Below are positions 26,011 through 34,557 of a stretch of DNA of 49,926 bases, piece by piece. Source of the DNA: Lachnospiraceae bacterium (lineage in GTDB: Bacteria > Bacillota > Clostridia > Lachnospirales > Lachnospiraceae); contig JAKSRS010000016.1 of NCBI GenBank assembly GCA_024403515.1, forward strand, positions 1-49,926, read 5' to 3'. How positions within the stretch are numbered: position 1 is the stretch's first letter; each line of letters starts with the position of its first letter. A program made the position numbers and the translations under genes. The notes under the pieces are model-generated. The model was not told the origin of the DNA. It worked only from the letters and a program-made list of their open reading frames with translations, and made no database searches.

Positions 26011-26196
26011 ATGATAGAAGTTACTAAATTGAATGGTATTAAACTGTTAATTAATGAGGATTATATTGAGACTGTTGAAGAGACCCCAGATACGGTAGTA
26101 ACTATGTCAACCGGAAGAAAAATTATTATAAAAGAAAGTAGACAAGAAGTGAGAAATCTTGTAAAATCTTTTAGAAAGGAAATTTTTGCCAATTAG
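26011..26196 (+). CDS. flbD: FlbD family small flagellar protein
   Basis: 61 aa. The sequence MIEVTKLNGIKLLINEDYIE followed by VEETPDTVVTMSTGRKIIIKES matches the small FlbD (YlzI) family present in Firmicutes flagellar operons; its role is not well defined. The start is ATG 26011, with GAGGG at 25998-26002. An upstream in-frame TTG at 25996 would absorb the ribosome binding site and is rejected. It is followed by motA. Confidence 0.9.
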   Translation: MIEVTKLNGIKLLINEDYIETVEETPDTVVTMSTGRKIIIKESRQEVRNLVKSFRKEIFAN

Positions 26197-26217
26197 CGAA
26201 AATGATGGTAGATACTG

Positions 26218-27021
26218 ATGGATATTGCCACCCTGCTGGGCTTGCTGGTATGCTTTGGATTCGTTGTATTTGGTATTGTAAATGGCGATAACGGACTTGA
26301 TTTTACAGTTATCCCTCACTTTATTGATATACCATCCGTTTTCATCACAATCGGTGGTGCGTTCGCGTGTATGCTTATGTCCTGTAGTCTTAAAGAGTAC
26401 GTGAGCAACCTTAAGGCATATACACTTGTTTTTAAAGAACCCAAGTATGATACACAAAGCATCATTGGAAAGATTATAAATTTATCAAACGTTGCACGTA
26501 AGGAAGGATTGCTGTCTTTGGAAGAAGCCGCATCAGATCTTGATGATGACTTCATGAAGAAAGGAATTCTTCTTATTGTTGACGGAACTGACCCCGAACT
26601 TGTTCGCGGTATCATGGAAACAGAACTTGCGTGTATTGAAGATAGACATAATAAGATTATTGGTTTCTATGAGCAGTTCGCTGCCATGGGTCCTGCGTGG
26701 GGTATGATCGGTACACTTCTTGGTCTTGTAAACATGCTTTACAACATGCAGGATTCTTCTAAGATCGGACCAGCGATGGCGGTTGCCCTTTTGACAACAT
26801 TGTATGGTTCACTTATCGCAAACTGGATTTGTTTGCCTGCTACCTTCAAAATGAAAAAGAATAATGCAAAGGAAATGCAGGTTAAAGATATTATGATCGA
26901 AGGTCTGTTATCAATTCAGGCCGGAGAAAACCCACGAGTAATTGAGGAAAAACTTAAGTCATTCCTTGCACCTAAAGACAGAACGTCCGTTGGTGAAGGT
27001 AGTGGCGAAGGCGAGGCATAA
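26218..27021 (+). CDS. motA: Flagellar motor stator protein MotA
   Basis: Proton channel subunit of the stator. 267 aa with four predicted membrane helices: two near the N-terminus (about 4-22 and 34-52) and two after the cytoplasmic loop (about 155-175 and 182-205). The AAMGPAWGMIGTLLGLVNML and AVALLTTLYGSLIANW segments are conserved. The cytoplasmic loop (about 55-150) includes the charged residues expected to contact FliG. A clear ribosome binding site is lacking, so expression may be coupled to flbD. motB starts 2 bp later. Confidence 0.96.
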   Translation: MDIATLLGLLVCFGFVVFGIVNGDNGLDFTVIPHFIDIPSVFITIGGAFACMLMSCSLKEYVSNLKAYTLVFKEPKYDTQSIIGKIINLSNVARKEGLLSLEEAASDLDDDFMKKGILLIVDGTDPELVRGIMETELACIEDRHNKIIGFYEQFAAMGPAWGMIGTLLGLVNMLYNMQDSSKIGPAMAVALLTTLYGSLIANWICLPATFKMKKNNAKEMQVKDIMIEGLLSIQAGENPRVIEEKLKSFLAPKDRTSVGEGSGEGEA

Positions 27022-27023
27022 TA

Positions 27024-27839
27024 ATGGCAAGGAAAAAGAAAGAGCCCGATGGTGGCCCCGGTCAGCCTTGGCTTGGAACTTTTGCGGATTTGATGAACCT
27101 TTTGCTTTGCTTCTTCGTTTTGCTTTTTGCTTCATCCAGTGTAGATGAAAACAAGTTTGATGAAATCGCAGCTTCTTTTACAAGCACCTTTTCAATATTT
27201 CAGGCAGGAAGTACAGCGATTGGTGACGGTATTCTAATCAGCAATGGTGTAAGCCAGCTAAACCAGTTAGACAAATACATAAACAGTACCGGTGCAATGG
27301 CTGAAAACGACCAGGATGCCGAAGCTTTCGATGAGCAGCAGTCTCAGCTTGATAATGTTGAGAATATGAAGCTTGAAAAGTCTGAGCAGCTTGCTGAGCA
27401 GATTGAAGAAGCTATGTCAGAAAACCATATTTCTGATAAAATAGATGTAGAGTTTAACAGTCAGTATGTTCAGCTCACATTAAAGGGCGCAATCCTGTTT
27501 AATCCCGGCTCGGCGGATATTTCGGATTCTATTGTGCCCACACTTAAAAAAGTCGGCAAGATTCTTGAAAAGTATGCTAAGTACGAAATTGAAATCGAAG
27601 GACATACAGATAATGTTCCAGAGCGATCCAAAAATTTTGCCAATAACGATGAACTTAGTTCCGCTCGTGCACTTTCAGTATTCTACTTTTTGGCGCAGAA
27701 TACTTCTTTGGATCCGGCAATGATTAAACACACCGGACGAGGAGAGTATCTTCCTATAGCAGATAACTCTACAAGCGAAGGCAGAGACCGAAACAGACGA
27801 GTTGAGATTAAGATATACCATGAATTAAGTAATTACTAA
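27024..27839 (+). CDS. motB: Flagellar motor stator protein MotB
   Basis: 271 aa. A single membrane helix at about residues 19-38 (TFADLMNLLLCFFVLLFA) contains the proton-accepting Asp (D22). The C-terminal OmpA-like domain binds peptidoglycan and has EIEGHTDNVPE and the GRDRNRRVEIKI ending. The Asp is set in the H+-type context rather than a clear Na+-type PomB context, but ion choice cannot be settled from this alone. It is cotranscribed with motA. Confidence 0.96.
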   Translation: MARKKKEPDGGPGQPWLGTFADLMNLLLCFFVLLFASSSVDENKFDEIAASFTSTFSIFQAGSTAIGDGILISNGVSQLNQLDKYINSTGAMAENDQDAEAFDEQQSQLDNVENMKLEKSEQLAEQIEEAMSENHISDKIDVEFNSQYVQLTLKGAILFNPGSADISDSIVPTLKKVGKILEKYAKYEIEIEGHTDNVPERSKNFANNDELSSARALSVFYFLAQNTSLDPAMIKHTGRGEYLPIADNSTSEGRDRNRRVEIKIYHELSNY

Positions 27840-27864
27840 GTTGTAACTTAGGAGATATTAAAGA

Positions 27865-28377
27865 ATGAAAAAGAACCTTATTTCAGTTTTGATTCTTGCA
27901 TTAATGGTTGTGAATATTGTTTTAACATCCATTATGATGTTTTCAGTAATGGGAACAGCCAAGAAAACAGGTAAATTAGTAACAGATATTGCAACGGTAT
28001 TAAGCCTCGAACTTACTCCAAAGGTTGAGGAAGAAGAACCTGCAGAGATTTCAATGGCTGATACAGCAGTATTTGATATTCCGGATAATACTATCATTCT
28101 TAAAAGAGAAGATGATGGTAAGGAACACTACTGCATCACAAGCGTTTCAATTATGATGAATACAAAGCATGAAGACTATGCGACATACAGTGAGTCAATG
28201 TCTTCTAAAGTTAGCGTTATAAAGAGTATTGTTAGCGAAGTTTTCGGAAGTAGAACAATTGACGAAGCAAGAGAAGAGACCGAAGAAATGAAGGCCGAAA
28301 TTCTTGTAAGACTTCAGGAAGCATTTGGATCTACTTTCATTTACAAGGTAGCATTTAGCGATACACTTTACCAATAA
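27865..28377 (+). CDS. fliL: Flagellar basal body-associated protein FliL
   Basis: 170 aa. An N-terminal membrane helix (about residues 5-28) precedes a periplasmic-side stomatin-like domain in which INDxR-like segments are weakly kept. Position and architecture fit FliL, which assists stator function; sequence conservation in this family is low. It precedes fliM, as in Bacillus and Clostridium. Confidence 0.85.
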   Translation: MKKNLISVLILALMVVNIVLTSIMMFSVMGTAKKTGKLVTDIATVLSLELTPKVEEEEPAEISMADTAVFDIPDNTIILKREDDGKEHYCITSVSIMMNTKHEDYATYSESMSSKVSVIKSIVSEVFGSRTIDEAREETEEMKAEILVRLQEAFGSTFIYKVAFSDTLYQ

Positions 28378-28418
28378 TAATGTCCATGTGGTAACGGGCA
28401 AAAGGGGAGGTGAACTTC

Positions 28419-29399
28419 GTGGGTGAGGTTTTATCTCAAAATGAGATAGACAGTTTGCTGGCGGCTCTTAGTACCGGTGAACTGGATGTAGATGAAATGC
28501 AGGACAAAGGTGAGCGTCAGGTTAAAAACTACGACTTCAAGCGCCCTGCGAAGTTTTCAAAAGAACATTTACGAACCTTAGAGATTATCTACGAGCACTA
28601 CGGAAGACTCTTAGCAACAAATCTTCCGGTATATTTAAGAAAGAATATTCAGGTAAGTGTAGCAAGTTCTGAAACTGTAACCTTCTCAGAATTTACTAAC
28701 GCTCTTTCCAATCCGGTTATTCTGGGTATTGTAAATTTCCAGCCTTTGGGCGGTAACATTATTCTTGATATGGCAGCCAATCTTGGATTTGCAATGATAG
28801 ACAGAATGTTAGGCGGAAAGGGTATTCCACTTGAAAAGAATCGAGATTTCTCTGAAATCGAAATGACAATCATTGAGAAGATAATGATTATAGCTATACA
28901 GTTGATGCGAGAGCCATGGGGGAACGTTATTGAAGTAAACCCTCTTTTGGAGCGTATTGAAACAAACTCTCAGTTCGCGCAGGTAATTGCACCCAACGAA
29001 ATGATAGCTATCGTAACACTGAATGTGAAAATTGGGGATGTTGAAGGGTTTATGAACTTATGTCTTCCTTATTTCACTTTGGAAAGTGTTATGGATCGAC
29101 TAAATACCAAGTACTGGTTCTCAACAATGCAGGAAGGCAATGATGAGAATTATCAGATGTATATCGAGTCGTTAATAAAACGTGTTGATGTTCCTGTTAA
29201 GATAGTGATGGGAAAGAATTCCGTATCGGTTAATGATTTTGTTAACCTTCAACCCGGAGACATTATTAGACTTGACAGTCAGCTTGATTCTGAACTTGAT
29301 GTTTACGTTGGTAACATAAGAAAGTTTAAAGCTATACCTGGTACCAGCAAAGATAAATATGCAGCCCAGGTTACTACGATAATAAGGGAGGAGGAATAA
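28419..29399 (+). CDS. fliM: Flagellar motor switch protein FliM
   Basis: C-ring component that binds phosphorylated CheY. The N-terminal peptide VLSQNEIDSLLAAL is the CheY-P binding motif. The middle domain has EHYGRLLATNLPVYLRKN and the conserved MIDRMLGGKG. The C-terminal SpoA domain is at about 245-320. The start is GTG 28419, with GGGGAGG ending 8 nt upstream. An upstream in-frame GTG at 28410 overlaps that site and is rejected. 326 aa. Confidence 0.96.
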   Translation: MGEVLSQNEIDSLLAALSTGELDVDEMQDKGERQVKNYDFKRPAKFSKEHLRTLEIIYEHYGRLLATNLPVYLRKNIQVSVASSETVTFSEFTNALSNPVILGIVNFQPLGGNIILDMAANLGFAMIDRMLGGKGIPLEKNRDFSEIEMTIIEKIMIIAIQLMREPWGNVIEVNPLLERIETNSQFAQVIAPNEMIAIVTLNVKIGDVEGFMNLCLPYFTLESVMDRLNTKYWFSTMQEGNDENYQMYIESLIKRVDVPVKIVMGKNSVSVNDFVNLQPGDIIRLDSQLDSELDVYVGNIRKFKAIPGTSKDKYAAQVTTIIREEE

Positions 29400-29403
29400 A
29401 GAA

Positions 29404-30714
29404 ATGGACGGAATGCTTTCACAAGATGAGATTAATGCCCTTTTAAGCGGAATGGATCCTTCCGACACGTCAGCTCCGGCTTCGGAACCTCCTATGGACA
29501 ATCCGGGTAGTTCTTCGGGACGAGTTGCAGACCAGACACTTCTGGATGAGGTTGAAAGAGATGCCGTTGGTGAAGTTGCCAACATTAGTATGGGTTCTTC
29601 AGCAACCACTCTTTATTCATTAGTTAATCGAAAAGTTAACATTACGACACCCACTGTTACTCTTGAAACATGGGACAGCGTAATTGCCGATTATGAAAAG
29701 CCCTGTGTATTTATTCAGATTCACTATACAGCAGGACTTGATGGAAGTAACATCCTTGTTCTTAAAGAAAACGATGTAAAAGTAATCACAGACCTTATGA
29801 TGGGTGGTGATGGTACTAACACCGAAGGAGAACTTGGAGAATTACATTTAAGTGCTATTTCGGAAGCCATGAATCAGATGATGGGTTCGGCGGCAACATC
29901 GCTTTCAACAATGCTTGGATCGATGATTGATATCAGCCCCCCTGATGCAAGTCTGATTGATCTTGCCGAATTTCACAATGGGGAAGATATTTCTCCTTTT
30001 CTTGGAGGAACCTTTGTTAAGGTAACCTTTGCAATGCAGATTGATGATTTGGTTGATTCAACAATCATGCAGTTATATCCTGTAGAATTTGCAAAGAAAC
30101 TTGTACAGAATTTCATTCAGCAGTCTATGAGTGCTGTTAATGAAACAGTTGCACCTCCTTCACAGCCGGAACCCGCACCGGCAGCTGCGCCTGCACAGCC
30201 TCAGATGCAGCCTGATCCTCAGATGGGAATGCCCCAGATGGGTATGGGTCAGGATATGAATCAGATGGGTATGGGCCAGATGGGCATGGGCCAGATGGGA
30301 ATGCCTCAGATGGGCATGGGCCAGATGGGAATGCCTCAAATGGGAATGCCTCAGATGGGAATGCCTCAAATGGGCATGATGGGAATGCCCCAGATGGGTA
30401 TGATGGGAATGCCCCAGATGAATGTTTCGCCTGCAAGCTTCCAAAGCTTCAATGGAGATTACGCAGCAGCTCAGGGACATGAGAACATCGGAATCATCAT
30501 GGATGTGCCATTAGAGGTAACCGTAGAACTTGGTAGAACAAGCAAATCTATTTCAGAAATTCTTGATTTTTCACCAGGTACAATCATTGAGTTGGACAAG
30601 ATCGCCGGTGAGCCAATTGACGTTCTTGTAAATGGTAAATTCGTTGCTAAGGGTGAAGTGGTAGTATTAGAAGAAAGTTTCGCAGTTAGAGTAACTGAGA
30701 TTATTAATCAATAA
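29404..30714 (+). CDS. fliY: FliY, switch protein fused from CheC-like phosphatase and FliN domains, with a Met-rich linker
   Basis: 436 aa. The N-terminus MLSQDEINALLSGM is a CheY-P binding motif. The CheC-like phosphatase domain has two sites, EVANISMGSSAT and EAMNQMMGSAAT. The C-terminal SpoA/FliN domain has VPLEVTVELGRTSKSISEIL and EPIDVLVNGK. Between them (about residues 265-340) is a low-complexity linker built of eleven QMGM repeats. This is the Bacillus-type switch phosphatase that removes phosphate from CheY at the C ring. It follows fliM by 4 bp. Confidence 0.96.
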   Translation: MDGMLSQDEINALLSGMDPSDTSAPASEPPMDNPGSSSGRVADQTLLDEVERDAVGEVANISMGSSATTLYSLVNRKVNITTPTVTLETWDSVIADYEKPCVFIQIHYTAGLDGSNILVLKENDVKVITDLMMGGDGTNTEGELGELHLSAISEAMNQMMGSAATSLSTMLGSMIDISPPDASLIDLAEFHNGEDISPFLGGTFVKVTFAMQIDDLVDSTIMQLYPVEFAKKLVQNFIQQSMSAVNETVAPPSQPEPAPAAAPAQPQMQPDPQMGMPQMGMGQDMNQMGMGQMGMGQMGMPQMGMGQMGMPQMGMPQMGMPQMGMMGMPQMGMMGMPQMNVSPASFQSFNGDYAAAQGHENIGIIMDVPLEVTVELGRTSKSISEILDFSPGTIIELDKIAGEPIDVLVNGKFVAKGEVVVLEESFAVRVTEIINQ

Positions 30715-30734
30715 CCAACAGGAGAGAAAATTTT

Positions 30735-31097
30735 ATGGCAAAGAATATTTTAATTTGTGACGACGCAGCTTTCATGAGAATGATGATTAAGGACATTCTT
30801 ACAAAGAACGGTTATGTTATCGTTGGTGAAGCAGAAAACGGCGCTAAGGCAGTTGAAAAATACAATGAAACAAAGCCTGATCTTGTACTTATGGACATCA
30901 CAATGCCTGAAATGGATGGTATCCAGGCTCTTAAGAAGATTAAAGAAGGCGATCCCGGTGCTATGGTAATCATGTGCTCAGCTATGGGTCAGCAGGCAAT
31001 GGTAATTGAATCAATTCAGTCAGGTGCCAAGGACTTCATCGTTAAGCCTTTCCAGGCAGACCGTGTACTTGAGGCCGTAAAGAAAGTTGTAGGCTAA
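30735..31097 (+). CDS. cheY: Chemotaxis response regulator CheY
   Basis: 120 aa, one receiver domain. The acidic pocket is formed by D9-D10, the phospho-acceptor is D54 in LVLMDITMPEMDG, and the conserved Thr/Ser and Lys are in MCSAMG and FIVKPF. It is phosphorylated by CheA and binds FliM/FliY. The position between fliY and fliO matches B. subtilis. Confidence 0.97.
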   Translation: MAKNILICDDAAFMRMMIKDILTKNGYVIVGEAENGAKAVEKYNETKPDLVLMDITMPEMDGIQALKKIKEGDPGAMVIMCSAMGQQAMVIESIQSGAKDFIVKPFQADRVLEAVKKVVG

Positions 31098-31098
31098 T

Positions 31099-31458
31099 AT
31101 GAATACCTTTTTATGTATGGCTGGTTCCGCAACTGTACAGTTTATTTCGGTATTCATTATATTTATTCTCGTTCTTGTCATTACGTACTATACGACAAGA
31201 TGGGTAGCTAATTTCCAAAAGGAAAAAAGCACGGGAGAAAATGTAAAAGTTTTAGAGACTACCAGGATAGCTCAGAATAAGTTTATCCAGATAGTTGAAA
31301 TAGGGGATAAGTGTATTGCTTACGCTGTATGTAAAGACAGCGTAACAGTACTAGCCGAAATCAGTAAAGATAGTCTTAAACTATCAGAAGACAATAAGGA
31401 AGCTTTTTCTTTTAAGGACTTCCTAAACAAAGCTCGTGAAGATGAGAAAGATAAGTAA
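31099..31458 (+). CDS. fliO: Flagellar export component FliO
   Basis: 119 aa. One membrane helix near the N-terminus (about 13-33, FISVFIIFILVLVITYY) is followed by a small basic/charged cytoplasmic domain with GENVKVLETTRIAQNKFIQI and VEIGDKCIAYAV, the FliO/FliZ pattern. It starts 1 bp after cheY and ends exactly where fliP begins. FliO helps assemble the FliP ring. Confidence 0.88.
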   Translation: MNTFLCMAGSATVQFISVFIIFILVLVITYYTTRWVANFQKEKSTGENVKVLETTRIAQNKFIQIVEIGDKCIAYAVCKDSVTVLAEISKDSLKLSEDNKEAFSFKDFLNKAREDEKDK

Positions 31459-32328
31459 ATGAATAGATTAATTAAGTCGATATGTCTGCTTTTACTAGCA
31501 GGCATATTGTTTATGAATGCCAAAACTTATGTATCTGCTTCAGATCTTCAGACTGGTGCACAGTCTCATCTCACTGATGAAACCGAATCAAGAACAAATA
31601 TTAATGATGCCGGAACATCTTCAAACGCAGACGATTTAAAGGAACTTAATATTTCCAATTCATTGACGGTTACATATGATGGTGGGAATGGTGAACTAAA
31701 CGGGGCATTAAGAATTCTCATTACACTTACTTTAATAGGATTGGCACCTATCCTTCTTGTAATGCTTACGTCATTTACAAGAACGGTAATAGTACTGCAC
31801 TTTACAAGAACAGCACTAAATACCAATACGGCGCCTCCTAACAATGTAATGTTGGGAATAGCTTTATTTTTGACCTTCTTCATTATGAATTCTACATTCA
31901 CAAGGGTTTATAATGAGGCAATTGTTCCTTTTGATAAAGGTGAGATTACACAGGAACAGTTTTTTGAAGTCGGAATGCAGCCCTTTAGAGATTTTATGTA
32001 TGGACAGACACAGACCAAAGATGTTGATTTGTTCATGCAGATTGCGGAAATGGAGTGGGACGGAGCGCTTGATTCAATTCCAAATTATATTTTAATTCCA
32101 AGCTTTATAGTCAGTGAGCTTAGAAGTGCCTTTATAATTGGTTTTATCATATATATTCCGTTTATTGTAATAGACATGATTGTCGCCTCGGTACTAATGA
32201 GTATGGGTATGATGATGCTACCGCCGACGACAATATCCATGCCTTTTAAGATTTTATTATTCGTTCTTGCCGATGGATGGAACTTGATTATCGGTTCTTT
32301 GGTAAGATCGTTTTTTGCACGAACGTAA
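31459..32328 (+). CDS. fliP: Flagellar export gate protein FliP
   Basis: 289 aa. An N-terminal signal peptide (ending near AKTYVSA) is followed by a variable ~45-residue segment and the FliP core: ILITLTLIGLAPILLVMLTS, then FTRTVIVLHFTRTALNT and PPNNVMLGIALFLTFFIM. The C-terminal helices contain IPFIVIDMIVASVLMSMGMM and LPPTTISMPFKILLFVLADG. Part of the FliPQR export channel. Confidence 0.97.
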   Translation: MNRLIKSICLLLLAGILFMNAKTYVSASDLQTGAQSHLTDETESRTNINDAGTSSNADDLKELNISNSLTVTYDGGNGELNGALRILITLTLIGLAPILLVMLTSFTRTVIVLHFTRTALNTNTAPPNNVMLGIALFLTFFIMNSTFTRVYNEAIVPFDKGEITQEQFFEVGMQPFRDFMYGQTQTKDVDLFMQIAEMEWDGALDSIPNYILIPSFIVSELRSAFIIGFIIYIPFIVIDMIVASVLMSMGMMMLPPTTISMPFKILLFVLADGWNLIIGSLVRSFFART

Positions 32329-32355
32329 AGTAAGTTGGGAAGGAGTATTTGAAAG

Positions 32356-32625
32356 ATGACGCTTGATGACGTTGTAAACATTGCGCGTGACGCTTTGTTT
32401 ATCATATTCGAAGTAGCTGCGCCTATATTGCTGATATCATTGATTATTGGTCTTTTAGTGAGCATCTTTCAAACAGTTACTTCCATTCAGGAGCAGACCC
32501 TGACATTCGTTCCAAAGATTATATGTGTTTTCCTTGGACTGATGCTATTAGGGCATTGGATGCTCTCGACACTTAGTCAATATATAAATGTATTATGGTC
32601 TGATTTTGCTCAGTACATACGTTAA
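32356..32625 (+). CDS. fliQ: Flagellar export gate protein FliQ
   Basis: 89 aa with two membrane helices. The sequence has APILLISLIIGLLVSIFQ and TSIQEQTLTFVPKI, the FliQ signature. GGGAAGGAG lies ahead of the ATG. It is followed by fliR after 11 bp. Confidence 0.96.
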   Translation: MTLDDVVNIARDALFIIFEVAAPILLISLIIGLLVSIFQTVTSIQEQTLTFVPKIICVFLGLMLLGHWMLSTLSQYINVLWSDFAQYIR

Positions 32626-32636
32626 GGAGGCTAATA

Positions 32637-33416
32637 GTGCTAAATTACTCCTTTTCTATTGCTGAGCTTGAATACTTTTTACTGATACTTGTAAGAACGA
32701 TGGGCTTTATATTTTCTGCCCCATTCTTTTCTGATCCATCAGTTCCTAGAAATGTGAAGGTTGGATACGGACTTCTTTTCTCTGTTCTTTTGTATAACAT
32801 TCTTCCTTCACAGGCGGTTGTGTATTCTTCGATAATCGGTTATTCAGTTATTGTTATTAAAGAAACTATTACAGGACTGATTATTGGTTATGGAGCAAAT
32901 CTTTGTTCCACAATACTTGCTTTTGCCGGACATATTGCTGATATGGAAATTGGTTTGTCTATGGTTTCTATGATGGATCCGACTACAAGAACTCAGGTTA
33001 CTATTTCGGGTATGTTTTACCAGTATACGGTGGGGTTACTTCTTTTTATAAGCGGCCTTTATCAGTACATACTCTTAGCACTTAAAGAAAGTTTTGTACT
33101 GATTCCGATAAATGGAGCTATATTCTCATCTGAAAGATTTCTTCAGTCCATGCTTGAATTTCTAAAGGACTATATTTCTGTCGGATTTAGGATATGTCTT
33201 CCTGTTTTTTGTGCTATGATTTTATTAAATGCAGTACTTGGTATGCTTGCTAAAGTATCACCGCAGCTTAATATGTTTGCTGTCGGTATTCAGATAAAAG
33301 TTTTGCTGGGACTGTTTATCATGTTTGTTACAGCTGGTATGCTTCCAAGAGTCTCAAGTCTGATTCTTTCAGAAACTAAAACTGTAGTTACCATGTTTGT
33401 GGAGAGTATGATGTGA
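32637..33416 (+). CDS. fliR: Flagellar export gate protein FliR
   Basis: 259 aa with about six membrane helices. LVRTMGFIFSAPFFSDPSVP near the N-terminus and KVGYGLLFSVLL are typical of FliR. The start is GTG 32637 behind a strong AAGGAGG. Its stop overlaps the start of flhB by 4 bp. Confidence 0.95.
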   Translation: MLNYSFSIAELEYFLLILVRTMGFIFSAPFFSDPSVPRNVKVGYGLLFSVLLYNILPSQAVVYSSIIGYSVIVIKETITGLIIGYGANLCSTILAFAGHIADMEIGLSMVSMMDPTTRTQVTISGMFYQYTVGLLLFISGLYQYILLALKESFVLIPINGAIFSSERFLQSMLEFLKDYISVGFRICLPVFCAMILLNAVLGMLAKVSPQLNMFAVGIQIKVLLGLFIMFVTAGMLPRVSSLILSETKTVVTMFVESMM

Positions 33417-34525
33417 TTCCAGAATTTAACCTGCAATTTTTTGCTAAAGATGGTCCCGGGGGTGAAAAAACCGAACCGGCGACAGCCAAAAAGAAAAGTG
33501 ATGCCCGAAAAGAGGGCCAGGTAGCCAAGAGTAAAGAAATTGATCATGCTTTTGGTCTTTTGGCTTCTTTTTTGCTGTTGAGATTCTGGATAGGCCATCT
33601 GGGCTCTGATTTTAGAAACCTTTTCAGACTCGTATATGACGATATTCCTGAGTATATTAAAAATTATGACGGAAGAGTAAATATTAAAAGCCTGAGTGCT
33701 TTGTACGTAGAAATTCTTTTGCAAATACTGATAATGCTTGCTCCATTTCTGGCGGTTGCCTTTATCGTAGCCTTTGTCTGTGACCTTGTTCAGGTTAAGT
33801 GGAAGCCTACTGCAAAGCCTTTAAAACCTAAGTTTAACAAACTAAATCCTATAAACGGATTCAAGAAGTTTTTTTCATTAAATGCTATAATCGAACTAAT
33901 AAAATCAATATTAAAAATTGGAATTATCGTCTGGGTTTGTTATAGTTATTTAAGGAAGAACATTAACGGCATTTTTACTCTTTATGACATTACATTAAAT
34001 GACGCCATAGCAGGGGTTGGATCAATTCTGACAACAATGGGAATAAGGGTTTCTGTTGCGTATCTTGTCATTGCATTTGCTGATTACGCCTACCAAAGAT
34101 GGAAATTTAAAGATGATTTAAAGATGACCAAGCAGGAAGTTAAGGATGAATATAAGAATGCTGAAGGTAATCCGGAAATCAAGTCTAAGATTCGTAGGAA
34201 GATGATGGAAGTGTCTCAAAGAAGAATGATGCAGAATCTTCCTAAAGCAGATGTTGTTATTACAAATCCTACGCACTTCGCTGTAGCTATTCAGTACGAC
34301 TCTGATAACTATGAGGCACCTGTTGTTGTAGCTAAGGGTGCTGATTATCTTGCGCAGAAGATTAAAGATGTTGCAAGAGATAATGATATTGAAATTGTTG
34401 AGAATAAGCCGTTAGCGCGTATGCTTTATGCCAATGTTGAAGTCGGGGAGATGATTCCACCTGAACTTTATCAGTCGGTAGCTGAAGTGCTTGCTTTTGT
34501 CTATAAATTAAAAGGAAAAATATAA
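33413..34525 (+). CDS. flhB: Flagellar export switch protein FlhB
   Basis: 370 aa. The start is GTG at 33413, overlapping the fliR stop (GTGA). The N-terminus contains EKTEPATAKKKSDARKEGQV, then four membrane helices. The C-terminal cytoplasmic domain has the autocleavage motif NPTH (residues 285-288), where FlhB cuts itself to allow the hook-to-filament switch set by FliK. Full length. Confidence 0.97.
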   Translation: MIPEFNLQFFAKDGPGGEKTEPATAKKKSDARKEGQVAKSKEIDHAFGLLASFLLLRFWIGHLGSDFRNLFRLVYDDIPEYIKNYDGRVNIKSLSALYVEILLQILIMLAPFLAVAFIVAFVCDLVQVKWKPTAKPLKPKFNKLNPINGFKKFFSLNAIIELIKSILKIGIIVWVCYSYLRKNINGIFTLYDITLNDAIAGVGSILTTMGIRVSVAYLVIAFADYAYQRWKFKDDLKMTKQEVKDEYKNAEGNPEIKSKIRRKMMEVSQRRMMQNLPKADVVITNPTHFAVAIQYDSDNYEAPVVVAKGADYLAQKIKDVARDNDIEIVENKPLARMLYANVEVGEMIPPELYQSVAEVLAFVYKLKGKI

Positions 34526-34557
34526 GACTTTAAAGGGAAAGTTGGGAAGGAGGAAAA

